From positions 1 through 64,000 of the forward strand of contig NZ_BBBG01000012.1 of assembly GCF_001315945.1 (NCBI RefSeq): a DNA stretch of 64,000 nt, written 5' to 3'. Each line of letters opens with the position of its first letter. Positions within the stretch are counted from its first letter, which is position 1. The position numbers were made by a program, and so were the translations under genes. This document shows, one piece after another, positions 20,441 through 31,240 of the stretch. This DNA comes from Methanogenium cariaci JCM 10550. Lineage in GTDB: Archaea > Halobacteriota > Methanomicrobia > Methanomicrobiales > Methanomicrobiaceae. The notes beneath the pieces were generated by a model. That model ran no database searches, was not told the origin of the DNA, and saw nothing but the letters and a program-made list of their open reading frames with translations.

Positions 20441-20999
20441 ACTTATTTCTTTTCAACTGGCAAAGTCAGGACATAACAAAGAATTGTCCAATGGGGGGGG
20501 CAACGGGCTGTGCTCTTTTCATCGTCTCTGCCTTGATCGAATGCTCAGGTTCTGCGATGATACGCAGAGGAGCCAAATGTTCGGAGCTTCCCTCCTCATA
20601 TGTTTGAAGCTCTTCGGCAAATGTTCGGAGTCACGTACTCCCAGGTCAATGTCCGGGCCACCCCCCCATCACACCACAGACAACCTTCCCTTATTCCGCA
20701 TCTGGTCTGCATGAAAAACAAAAAACGGGAAAAAAGAAAATGGACAAACTCAAATCAGCCCCCCCCTCTTCAATCAAGAGTATCCCCCCCCTTCTGCACC
20801 ATCAAAGAAGGACGCAGGCATCGCACCTGCTCCCGGCGAATGATATCCCGCCGGAAGTCGTTTCGGTGGTCAGGAATATCGGGGGGGAGGAGGCATGTCG
20901 CTTTCGTCTTCTTTGGTTTCACATCTTCACTCGTTTTCATCTCATTTCACTCTGATACCATTTTCAACGGGGGGGAGCATGTGTCGTTTGTATGGGAAT
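20441..20999. other. Gap without a convincing gene
   Basis: About 560 bases between the hsdS remnant and the primase gene. No frame on either strand gives a recognisable protein. It contains a cluster of TTTCAC/TTCACTC words (20918-20953 and 21030) that continue in spirit into the end of the primase gene. This may be decayed island sequence or a replication region. Confidence 0.4.
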
Positions 21000-23775
21000 T
21001 TATCGACAATCCGCCGTTTTGTTTGGTTCATTTTCACTCGCCCCCCCGGTATCACCCATACGCCCACTCCCCCCCGCCACAGAGGAAACAGCATGGTTGA
21101 ATGATACCCGATGGGAGTGAAAACATCCCTCACTATCTGTACATATATCTATACTATTGTCTCCTTTACGAGAATGAACCGAATTGTGTTCATTTTTTAT
21201 ATCTTCACTTATGGCCGGATTGGGGTGAAAACGGGGGGGTGAACATGTGAAAACATCATCTCCCCCCCCGTCATTCCTGTCATTCCCGTCATTCCCATCA
21301 TTCCCGTCACCTCCGTCACCTCCGTCATCTCCATTCTCATCATCAGAATTCCCATCCGTATCAGGCTCCAGCCAGACATCCGACTGCCTCATCCATTCCC
21401 GGTATATGGCGGCATCAAAGGAGAAGTATTTCTCACGCCGTTTGATCTCCATTCCGCCGAGCACCTCTGCCACCGTCGCGTCAATGAGGCTTACCGCAGG
21501 ACACTTGTCAAGGATACCGGTGTAGGTTGCCCTGCTGTTCGTGTAGCCATGAAGCAGCCGATAGGTCGGTTGATACGAGAAGCCGAGGACATCCTGGAGC
21601 TGATGGATCGTGAAGACCTCCAGGTCCATCTTTGCGATAGACGCAAGTGCTGCCGTCTCGTTCTTTGTCAGTTTCGTCTCCTGACCGCCCCCCTCGCCGT
21701 TGATGGCCCCGAAGAGTTTCCGGGCATAGGCAAAATCATCACGGGTGGCGATGAGCGTCCCGTCTGCATCCGTCTCCCGCTGGAAGAGGTGCAGCAGAGC
21801 GTGGCACTTGATCAAATCAAAGAGCATGCCGGGGGGGTTGCGCCGGTTCTGTGTTGCCGAGAAATTGATCCGGCGGGCAAAGGGGGGGATACGCACCCGA
21901 TGAGTCGCCCCTTTGAGTATCTCCCAGATGGCCTGGCAGACATACACGTCCTGATCCTCCTCCTCACAGCAACCAATCTCCGACTCTGTCGTTTTGATGT
22001 GCTCGAGGACGGCCCGGTCCTGTGCCGTTGAGTCATCAATCCAGACGGTCAGCATCCGGTTCATCACCTGGTCGTCGCCAATCGCCTCCACCTTCGCCAG
22101 CCACCAGACGCAGCGCTCCGGGATGGTACAGACCCTGAGCTGCCGTTCGCGGGTGAGCGTCCGGTGCTCAATGGGCTCCCGGAAGTTCGCGGTGGCAGAC
22201 TTCAGGAGCTCCTGCATCTCGTCCGAGAGACTGATGTCGTCGAAGAGGAGGACGGTGCCGGGCCGGAGGGAGTCATGGTAGAAGAGGGCCTTGTTGGAGA
22301 CAGTGCCCTTCAGCCGGTATGCCTCCGGCAGCAACCGGATCATCGTGTTGCAGGCGTGGGTCTTGCCCTTGCCGGAGTTGCCGGATATGGCGACGTGCAG
22401 CCCGGCGGTGTTCTCAACGGACTGCGAGGCAACCGACATCGCGAGACACTCAGCGACCGTCCGGTCACCGACGTGTTCCCGGTGGAAGACCTCGAGGAGA
22501 AAACCGAGCGGATCGCCCGTTTCGAGGATTTCGATGGCTTTTTTGCGGTGTTCCTGCATGTCGGTCGGGGTCTCCGGCGGAGCGGGTGTTTCATCAGGGG
22601 GCCGTTCCTTCCGGTTCGGCAGTGTCCGTGCAGCCTTCGGTTCAAACTGTGCTTTCAGTTCCTGCCAGCGCTGGCTGCCGCCGCCGCAGGATGCATGGTG
22701 GCATCCGGCAAAGAGGGCACCGTTTGCAAACTGGATGGCAAACGCCCCCCCGTCCTGGTGTGCGGAGGAGAACGGACACGCTTCGAGGGTGAATAACGTG
22801 CCGCCCTGCCAGGGTTTTTCCGTTTTGACGGCGATGCGTGGGAGGTGAGCCAGTGGCCCAGGTCAAACGAGCCGCGACGTTTCCCGGTCGCGGGGATGGA
22901 GCGGGGAATTTGCCCGGCGAGGTTTCGGAGGTGGATGCGGGCACGACCTGCGGTCTGTCCGGGGGCGGTGCAGACGCGGGCCTGCCGGTGCGGCCGCTCT
23001 GGGGTGTGGTCGCCCTTGCAGGCGGTGGTGCCGTATAGTTTCCAGATGCGTCCGGCGTTGAAGTTCGCGGTGTCGCAGTGGACGGTCGCATCAGAGAAGA
23101 GGGCGTCGAGGACGGCAAGACATGTCTTGACGAGTTGGGTGGCCTCCCCCCCGTCGTTGGGAAGGTCAACGCGGTAGAGGAGGTGGGCACCGTTGCCGGA
23201 GTCAACGGTGATCGGTGCCGGGAATCCTCTTTCGGTGAGCCATGTGGCAATCTCTTCGGCCCGCTGGAGGGCGGCGGCGTGCTCTGCTCTTGTCGCGGAG
23301 ACGCCGCTCGGCCGGACGGGGTCAAGGTCGATGGGAAGCCAGCGGCGGTGGTGGCGTCCGTGCGGGAGAGGCGTTGTTTCACGCGGTTTGCCCGGCGGGA
23401 GAGGAGTGCCGGGTTCACTTCGTTGAGGGTAACGTAGATGCCTGCGATGTCACGGAAGGCATCCATCGCGTTCGCCTTCTTAGCGAGTGCATCAAAATCG
23501 TTGAAGTAACCGCTGTGGACGCCGCCGTCACCGAGGGCACGGAGTTCGACGACGTCATCTTCGGAAAAGAGAAGGGAGAGGGCGTCCCGGATCTCTTTGG
23601 GATCTCCTTTGATGGAGGCAGGAGTGGGTATGCGTCCTGCGGCCCGTTCCTTTTCCATGGATTTTATATATTCTGCCGCTGACTGTTCATCGGCGGTTCC
23701 GGACAAACCTATGTGGGAGCATGGTTCTTTTGCGGGGCTGCCGTTTTCGGTTTTTGTTTTTTTGATTTCGTTCAT
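21000..23775 (-). CDS. Virus/plasmid-type primase-ATPase replication protein
   Basis: About 925 residues. The N-terminal half is a primase/polymerase-like domain: LPIDLDPVRPSG, GNGAHLLYRVDLPND and GRIWKLYGTTACKGDHTPER. A Cys/His segment follows (CPFSSAHQ, then GCHHASC). The C-terminal half is a P-loop ATPase with AISGNSGKGKTHACN (Walker A), LLFDDISLSDEMQELLKS (Walker B and sensor) and a winged-helix-like tail. It ends in a low-complexity Asp/Gly/Asn stretch (near 21255-21345) and a weakly supported region. AGGAGGT seven bases before the ATG is ideal. Runs break the frame near 23350 and 22745. Such proteins start replication of archaeal viruses and plasmids, so this marks an integrated element. 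Confidence 0.75.
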
Positions 23776-24162
23776 GAAATTTACCTCCTGTGCACGAAAC
23801 ACAGAGTGTCCACTATCGTATGGAGGGATAGCAGCGGGGGGGCATTAAGAAGAAGTCTGCGATGGTATGACACCCATACACACTTCTGCCAGTCGGTTGC
23901 CCGGTGGCGACTGACGTATGAAACTATTCCTTTGGGTAATATTAATCTGTCCTATCAATGGATGGGTGTCAGGCCATTTTTGAGCGTCATCCTGTGCGTC
24001 ATCGCAGGCGAATTCCTTTGCACAGACATTCCACTGGCACACATTTCGAATCACAGAAGAACCTGTCACAGTCAATACTACAGATCCTGAAGATATGCCT
24101 CATTTTGCAGCCCCCCCCATCTGCAAAATCGTGTCCACATCTCCCGGATATGATGGTGATAC
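23776..24162. promoter_or_regulatory. Divergent intergenic region with inverted repeat
   Basis: This 387-base gap lies between the divergent primase and Dna2-like genes and must hold both promoters. It contains a 10-bp inverted repeat, TGACACCCAT (23868-23877) and ATGGGTGTCA (23962-23971), separated by 84 bases. No protein is encoded. A shared operator or a replication origin is possible. Confidence 0.4.
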
Positions 24163-27100
24163 ATGATCCAGTACAATCTCAGCCCCTCCCTCATCGCCCG
24201 CTACTTCTACCACAACTGTGACCGCTACCTGCGGTATCATGCCACCCCCCCCGTGCCGATCGGGAACGGCTGGGGGGGATACCGTCGGAAAATGTGGAAA
24301 AAAGTCCCGTTACCAAATCCCTTCTGGAAGCCGGTCTCGAATGGGAAGAGACGGTAATCAAACAGAAAGTTACCGGAAATGTCCGGATACCTCCGGGTGA
24401 CGGGCGTATTTCCGACCGCTCATTCAGCATTGAAGAAAGCCTGTCCCTGTTACCGCAGCTTGCACTCAACGAAACAATATACCAGCCGACGATACCGATC
24501 ACGCCGACATTTTTTGAAACATACGGCCTGGACCCGGCCCGGTATCATTTCTCTCCCTGTCGGCCCGACCTGATCCAACTGCACACGGATGAGAAGGGAG
24601 AACCCGCACTCCGGGTCATCGATGTTAAGGCGAGTGACGAACTGAGCATGAGCCACCGGATTCAGGCAACGCTCTACTCCCTGATCATCACCGAAACATT
24701 CCGGGAATACGGCATTACCACGCCGGTCGATCTAAATCACGCCGGGATCTGGCTCTATGGCAGGGACGCACCGGAACCATTCGGGCAGCAGCTCACCATC
24801 CCGTTCCTGGACAATTTTTTCCGCTATCAGCTCCCGGAGATCATGGAGGCACCCCCCCTTGCCGATGTCCCCCCCTGGCATCTCTACCCCCCCCGCTGCG
24901 AACGCTGCGACTTCTACTCCTTTTGCAGAAAGGAAGCAGAAGAATGCGACTCCGTCTCCCTCATCCCCTCCCTCACGGTGGAGGGAAAGCACCACCTCGA
25001 AGATCAGCAGACACCTGTTTCCACGCTCTCCGACCTGTCCGCATTCCTCTCGTCAGACGGTGCGGAAGAGAGTCTGAGCAGCTGCGGGTCGCTTCGAAAC
25101 AAAAAAGAGCAACTGCAGTCGGCCGTTTCGGCGCTGAAGAAGGAAACGGTCGTCCTTCACGGAGGTCTGAGCCCCTCCCTTCCCGTGGGAGAAGACGTTG
25201 GCATCATCCTGACCCTTCAGGACGATCCCGTATCCGGTCAAATCTATACCGCCGGATTCCGGAGAATTAAGGGAAAGGCGGTCTTTGGTTCGGGAGTAAA
25301 TGAGGTCATATTCATTGCACCGTCCCCCCCGGAGGACTGCGATGAGATACGGCGAAACTTTATCCGGTCGTTGCATCAGGAACTCGACAGGCTGAACCGG
25401 TATAACCAGGAAATGTATTCATGGAGGGATCAGCAGTCGCTCCAGACCTATGTCTATGACAGCTATGAGCGGGAGCTGTTTCATCAGGTCCTCAAAGAGA
25501 GTCTTTGCGACCCAGATGTTCGGGAGATTGCCCTTCAGCTTCTGTTCTATTACCAGAACCCCCCCGGTCTGAACGAAGAGACCTGCCACCCCCCCAGCAG
25601 TATGATTGCGTATCCCGTCATTGTGCTGAAGCAGGAGGTGCAGCACATCGCCGCACTGCCCATCCCCCCCTTCTCCCTGCGGCTTCCGGAAGTCCAGCAG
25701 GTTCTGGGCGACCCCGCCCATGTTACCCCCCCCATCAACCCGGCGGGCCTGTTCTGGTTTGAACAGAGTAACCGGCTCAAGAGCGAGGCCATTGCATGGC
25801 ATGGAGCGGCAAGAGACCGGAAGCCGGAGAATGGATCCAGTGGGAACTGTCCCGGCGACTCTCCGCGGCAAACGATGTCCTGAACGGTCTCAGGGATGCC
25901 GCCCGCCCGGTTCTGTTCCGCTGGCCGCCGAAGTTCAATTTTCCCCCCCATGCCGATACGTTCCGCCACCCGGAGATCTCCCGATTGATTTTCATCACCC
26001 GGTATGAATCATTCACGGGGGGGCACAGGAGGCTCAGGAACTGCGGGCTCAGCCACGGGATGTCCGGCAGTCCGAGGGCATCAGTATACCCCCCCTGAGA
26101 TATGTGCGGGACAATCGGTGGGAACTACTGACCCCCCCCTGGATCTGGCAAGATACGAGCAGTATAAGTCATACAGTTACCTCATCGTCCCCCCCGACGG
26201 AGCGGACGGGGATAAAGCGCAGATGATGTTTAACGACTGCAAATATCGCAGTTCCTATAACAATCCGGGGGGGAACAGTCAGGTCTCATTTGCGTATATT
26301 CGGGATGAACGCATTGATTTCGCCGCCGGTCTGGTTCAGGGGGGGTTTTCTCTGGACATTAAATACTGCCGTGAGCAGAACCGGTTTAAACCGGGGGGGA
26401 TGTCGCCGTCATTCATCCGAGGTTCACCGATTTCACTTCAAAGAGAGTGATTGAACGCTTGAACAGCTTGACCGCAACCCGGATCATGACTTCATCCGGT
26501 TACTGAAGAACCCGCACCAGCTGGTGGTCTCTCCCCGGGAAGAGGGAGAGGTGCCAAAAACGGCACGGGAGATCTCATCCGGTGCGGGCTTTACCCCAAG
26601 TCAGCAACAGGCATTCGACCATATGGTTGCCAACCGTCTGACTCTGGTATGGGGGGGCCGCCGGTACCGGGAAGACCCATTTTCTCGCGAAGGCGATACT
26701 CTGTCTCGTTCAGGCACGAAGCGACTGCGGACTGCCGTGCCGTATCGGGGGGGTGGCGGGGGGGTTTACCCATGCGTCCATTGAGAACCTTCTCGTGAAA
26801 GTGCATGATTTTGCAGAGGTGTTCGGGTGTCGGGATCTTGCCATCATCAAGGTGAAATCACTTGCCACCGCCAGGGGAAAGCGGGTTCTCGAACTGCTGG
26901 ACCGGGAGACTGTCGGGTATTTTTCGGAAGGTCCGTTCAGTCTCTTTGGCGGGACGGTCTACGGCCTGAACTGGCTGACCGAATATCTGCTGCCCTTTGA
27001 TATGCTGATCGTTGATGAAGCCTCCCAGATGAAACCCGGTGAACTGGCACTCGGGATGAAGATGCTCGGCGAGGGCGGGCGGCTGGTTCTGGCCGGGGGG

Positions 27101-28045
27101 GATAATCTCCAGCTCTCTCCCATCATTAAGGCGGCGTATTCTCCGCCGGATGACGGCACTCCCGGTCTGGATGATTCCGTATTTGCATACGTGCGTGGAC
27201 GGGACGATCCGATTGACCCGGACTTCACCTACCAGCTTCAGGAAAACTGGCGGATGAACCTGACCCTGTCGTCGTTTGCGGCCGGGACGCTCTATGGAAA
27301 TGCCTACCGGCCCGCCACTGAGGAGATTTGCAATCAGGCACTTGTCCTCGGGGGGGAAAAAACCGTGAAAGGAGAGGTGGATGCGTTTCTGGAATGGCTC
27401 CTTGACCCGGACTATCCCCCCCTCACTCTCTGCATCATTGAAAACGTGAAAGCGGCCCTTGCCAATGAGCGTGAGGCCGAACTGGTCGCAAAGCTTGCCA
27501 CAGAACTGAGAGAACGGATGCAGGACCCGAAGCGGGGAAGCAGATATCCTGATTCGGAAGAGGGCGATGACCGGTTCTGGCGGGAAGGGTTGTTTATCGT
27601 CAGCCCGCACCACCTCCAGATCGAAGCGATACAAAACCACCTTGCCCGTCAGCGAACCTGGAGGGCACACCCCCCCTTTGTGGACACGGTTGATAAGATG
27701 CAGGGCCAGGAGGCCAATGCGGTCATTGTGAGTTATGGCGTGAGCGATGTGGAGACGGCGATAACGGAAGCAGAGTTTATCTACAGTCTGAACCGGTTAA
27801 ATGTCTCGGTGACCCGTGCACGCTCGAAGTGTATCGTGTTCCTTTCCCGGCCGCTCCTCGAACCGCCTATCGAGCTGCTCCAACAGGAGAAGGCAGCCGC
27901 CGGTCTTCACTATATGCTGGAACTCCAGCGGTTCTGCCGGGAAAATGGTGATACGAGAACGTTTGCGATTCATCCCGATGGCGATGAACATCCGGTCCGG
28001 GTGACGGTGTTGAGGGCGAATGTTGGCGGAGATGGTTCGGAGTGA
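24163..28045 (+). CDS. Dna2-like protein: RecB/Cas4-type nuclease fused to SF1 helicase
   Basis: About 1290 residues. The N-terminal third is a PD-(D/E)XK nuclease of the TM0106/Cas4 type: CRPDLIQLH, then LRVIDVKASDEL (the D...VK core), and Fe-S cysteines in HNCDRYL and CERCDFYSFC. The C-terminal third is an Upf1/Dna2-like SF1 helicase: Walker A GPPGTGKTH (broken in print by loss of one G near 26656), GFTHASIENLLV, LIVDEASQM (motif II), DNLQLSP, DKMQGQEA and NVSVTRARSK (motif VI). Frame breaks lie at many runs between 24270 and 26770. It probably unwinds and trims DNA ends in replication, repair or defence. It is divergent from the primase. Confidence 0.83.
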
Positions 28046-28073
28046 CGGGTGTCTGGATATATTGCCCTTTTTT

Positions 28074-28108
28074 GACCCCCCCTGTTGGGGGGGGAATCAG
28101 GGGGGGTC
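28074..28108 (+). terminator. G/C hairpin after the Dna2-like gene
   Basis: GACCCCCC (28074-28081) can pair with GGGGGGTC (28101-28108), about 30 bases after the helicase stop. A T-run precedes rather than follows it, so termination is uncertain. The run lengths here are unreliable. Confidence 0.35.
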
Positions 28109-28211
28109 AGAATGAATGTATTTTCGGTTCCCTTTTTTCTGGGGATAAAATACCTCCGGTACGCCATTTATTTGTTCAGAACAGGGATTATTGCGGACTA
28201 TTGAGGGGTCA

Positions 28212-28517
28212 CTATTGAGGGATATTTTCGGAGGACGTATGGGTTGTCTCAACGGAGATCTGTCCACTCCGGGCTTCTGTGGGGGGGATGCGTTTTTCCG
28301 GGGGGGCACAGTTCAGCAGGACATGTGATTCGGAGTCGATTGAGCGGATCGGAGATTCGGTGCCCACGACCCGGAATACTGACCTGAACTCTGTGGTTGA
28401 GAAACGGAAGGCGGGGACAACAACTACTAAGCCAGCAAAGAAGATCCCCCCCTTCACCCAATTATCTGAAGAAACATCCATTCGATCCCCCCCGTCATGT
28501 CGATTGCGGTGACACAA
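28212..28517 (-). CDS. Possible small membrane protein, 101 aa
   Basis: An open frame on the minus strand with a hydrophobic stretch GGIFFAGLVVVVPAF near residue 25 and a polar remainder. It is not recognised and has no clear ribosome binding site. It fills an otherwise empty gap and could be real or chance. A direct repeat (ACTATTGAGGG twice, around 28197-28221) lies at its 3' end. Confidence 0.22.
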   Translation of the reverse strand: MCHRNRHDGGDRMDVSSDNWVKGGIFFAGLVVVVPAFRFSTTEFRSVFRVVGTESPIRSIDSESHVLLNCAPPEKRIPPTEARSGQISVETTHTSSENIPQ

Positions 28518-28552
28518 ATCGTTTATAACGTCACGAATATTTCTTAAGTATA

Positions 28553-29413
28553 ATGCTTAAACGGTATGATGAACCAGACGTTCATATCACAGACCATCAG
28601 GAGATGAAACCCGGTTTCCTGAATGAAACGGGTATATTATCGGTTTCCCTCCTTTCAACCATCGTCTCATTACTATTCGTTACGTTACTGGCAGGCGCAA
28701 TCTACACTGGCCCGCTCATGGATACCGGGTCTTGTGTCCAGCATACTGTTCAGATAAATTCCCGTGACATACCACTGAATGACTCTGAATGGAATACATA
28801 CGCTGAAAAGACCAATGCCATACAGATATCCGAAAAAATTAGTCTCCTGAAACAGATGATGGATGAATCCCGGTCCATCGGGGGGGTTCCCGTATTCAAA
28901 GGTGCATGGGTCGATAGTATCGAGACAGCATCCGGTCATTCAGACTGCCTGCTCTTGCTCTATCAATCCAGCCAGACGGATCCGGTGGGAAGAGATCATT
29001 ATTATCTCTGCCAGTGGACGGTTGCAGAACCGGACCAGTCTCACCAGATCAGAAATATGTGGAGCAAAGTTCAGCTAACCGATGACGAATCCCGTCTCAT
29101 TATATACACGCCGGGTTCTACGATTGTGAAAACCGAACCGGTTTCATTCTTCGGTAGTGTTACCGATCCGATATTCGAACACTTCAACATCCGCTTCTGG
29201 TCTGATCAGGATGGATATAATCCGTTTATGCACCAAAACACCATCAGTCCCAAAACAGGTGAATGCCGGGTAGGTTACGGAGGAAAATACGCCGTGGAGT
29301 GGAACGGATATAGCAAAAATTCAGAAGAGGTTATCGGGGGGGTAATGCACATAGATGTTCCCGCTGGACAGTCACTACATGCCGAATGGACGAATTCACT
29401 TCGCATGTGCTAA
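28553..29413 (+). CDS. Membrane-anchored hypothetical protein, 286 aa
   Basis: A type II-like membrane protein: about 27 cytosolic residues, one hydrophobic helix (LLSTIVSLLFVTLLAGAIY), then an extracellular domain of some 230 residues with several Cys and aromatic residues and an RFWSDQDGYNPFM stretch. The frame is intact. I recognise no domain. The arrangement resembles archaeal pilin-like or surface proteins, but no class III signal peptide is seen. It is flanked by a terminator hairpin and stands alone on its strand beside the accessory island. Confidence 0.6.
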   Translation: MLKRYDEPDVHITDHQEMKPGFLNETGILSVSLLSTIVSLLFVTLLAGAIYTGPLMDTGSCVQHTVQINSRDIPLNDSEWNTYAEKTNAIQISEKISLLKQMMDESRSIGGVPVFKGAWVDSIETASGHSDCLLLLYQSSQTDPVGRDHYYLCQWTVAEPDQSHQIRNMWSKVQLTDDESRLIIYTPGSTIVKTEPVSFFGSVTDPIFEHFNIRFWSDQDGYNPFMHQNTISPKTGECRVGYGGKYAVEWNGYSKNSEEVIGGVMHIDVPAGQSLHAEWTNSLRMC

Positions 29414-29415
29414 AG

Positions 29416-29457
29416 ATGGTGTAGTAAAATTCCTCCTTTGAGGATGACACCATTTTT
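29416..29457 (+). terminator. Hairpin terminator after the membrane-anchored protein
   Basis: ATGGTGT (29416-29422) pairs with ACACCAT (29447-29453), enclosing an inner CCTC-CTTT-GAGG hairpin, and a run of five T follows. It starts three bases after the stop codon. Confidence 0.55.
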
Positions 29458-29502
29458 GCATCGGGAAACTCTCCCTACCCGCTGCTTTTTTAAAATATGG
29501 TT

Positions 29503-31240
29503 TTAGCGGAGTGAAGACTCAAACGTCCACCCGCCTGCCTTTTCCTGTTCCTGCCACATCCGGTAGTAAAGCCCTTCCGTCCCGTAGAGTTCTTCATGGT
29601 TCCTGATTCGGCAACAGCACCGTCTTTTAATACGATGATCCTGTCTGCATCTGCGATGGTGTTCAGCCGGTGTGCAATGACTACAAGGGTTTTTGAACTG
29701 ACCAGTGCATTGAGTGCCTCCTGAATTGCCCGTTCGTTCTCAGTCCAGTGACGCGGTCGCCTCATCCAGAAGGATGACTGGTGCATCCTTCAGTATGGCA
29801 CGGGCAATAGATATCCGCTGTTTCTCGCCGCCTGACAGTGTGGAGCCGCCTTCACCCACCATCGTCTCATAACCCTCCGGAAGATTCTCAATGAATGCAT
29901 GCGACTGTGCAGCCTTTGCTGCTTCAATGACCTCCTCGCGGGTTGCATCCGGTTTTCCAACCTTAATGTTGTTGAAAATCGTATCTTTGAACAGATATAC
30001 ATCCTGGAATACCATGCTCAGATGCGACAGGAGTTCATCGGTTGACATCCTTCTCACATCCACCCTCCAACCGAAACAGACCCGGAATCGACATCCCAGA
30101 AACGGGCAATGAGGTTTGTGATCGTGGTCTTGCCTGAACCGGACGGGCCGACCAGTGCCGTAACCGAGCCCTCGTTCGCCTTAAAACTCACCGTGTCAAG
30201 GACTTGTGCCTCAAGGTATGAGAACGAAACGTCCTTAAACTCAATATCATACCCGACCGGAGGCCTGCTGACCGCCGGTTCACTTAGAGGTTCTGTGAGC
30301 AGCACCTCCTGCATCCTTTCGGCAGCAATATTCATGTACCGGGCTTCCATGGTAAACAGGCCTGCGGCCATCAGGGGGGGCTGGTAAAACTGATGGCCGA
30401 TTACCAGGAATACAAGAAACACCGGAATCGTGAGGGTGCCCCCAAAGAAGAAGTGGGTGGCCAGAAGAAGGATCACGACAAACCCTATGCCGAGACTGCG
30501 TTGTAACTGCTCGCGAAAGCCCCCGGATAGACCTCTACACGGAGTGAATCCTTATGAAATTCCGTTAATGCATTCTCAAGCTTACTGAAACGTTTTCCTA
30601 CCAGATTATATGCCTTGATATACCTAATGCCCTGGAGATACTCCAGTATCCGTGAATCGGAATCCACCCGTGACTGGTGGTGTTTTTTGCCGATACGGGC
30701 AAGCACGACATTTGAGATGTAGAGCATCGGCAGTGCCAGCACTACGGTTGCAAGGGTTGCAAGCGCCAGCCGCCAGTCGAGCACGAAGAGAAAGATCAGC
30801 AGCATCAGCGGAATGACAATGGCCGCCACAATGTCCGCAAGGAGGTGGGTGAAGATGTTCTCTACAAATGACATGTCCTGGAGCATCACGGCGGTAACAT
30901 CGCCAGGGGGGTCACGCTTTTTGAAAAAGCCCATCGGAAGCTTTCGTAAGTGCTCGCCAAGATTCAGGCGTGCCTCCGAACAGAGAGTATATCCACCCTC
31001 ATGACAGGCGACAAGCGCCCACTTTCCGGTGAAATACTGAAGGATGAATGTGACAATCATGGCACCTATGAGCAGGATGATGTGATTCATGTCAATGGCC
31101 GGGCTGAACAGTTCCCACAGGATGAATATCAGAAATCCATACGGAGCTCCTTTGAAGAGGTCGTGGATGATCTGCAGCAGGATCGCCCGGTTATATGCGC
31201 CTTTTTTGCCTCCCGTAATTACATTAAGTGCTGCTTTCAT
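29503..31240 (-). CDS. ABC exporter subunit, TMD-NBD half-transporter (second gene)
   Basis: Half-transporter of the multidrug/lipid ABC exporter class, about 579 residues: six membrane helices, then an ATPase with GPSGSGKTT (Walker A), LSGGEKQR (signature), [13 protein letters not shown] (Walker B) and the switch His in AHRLNTIA. The corrected end is WTFESSLR with TAA at 29503-29505; the printed frame runs past it. Breaks occur near 30060, 30480 and 29740. Its ATG overlaps the stop of the upstream subunit gene (ATGA), so the products most likely form a heterodimer. Substrate unknown. Confidence 0.87.

Noticed and set aside
20600-21104. Plus-strand frames opposite the primase C-terminus
   Set aside because: Low-complexity Ser/Pro-rich text from the complement of the Asp/Gly repeat and G/C runs; no support as genes.
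24163-28045. Separate nuclease and helicase genes
   Set aside because: The breaks all fall at G/C runs or a missing G and the reading continues across them with conserved motifs in order, so a single Dna2-like gene is simpler.
17500-28500. Transposon or insertion sequence bounding the accessory island
   Set aside because: No transposase or integrase was found and I could not identify flanking direct repeats or a tRNA target at the edges.
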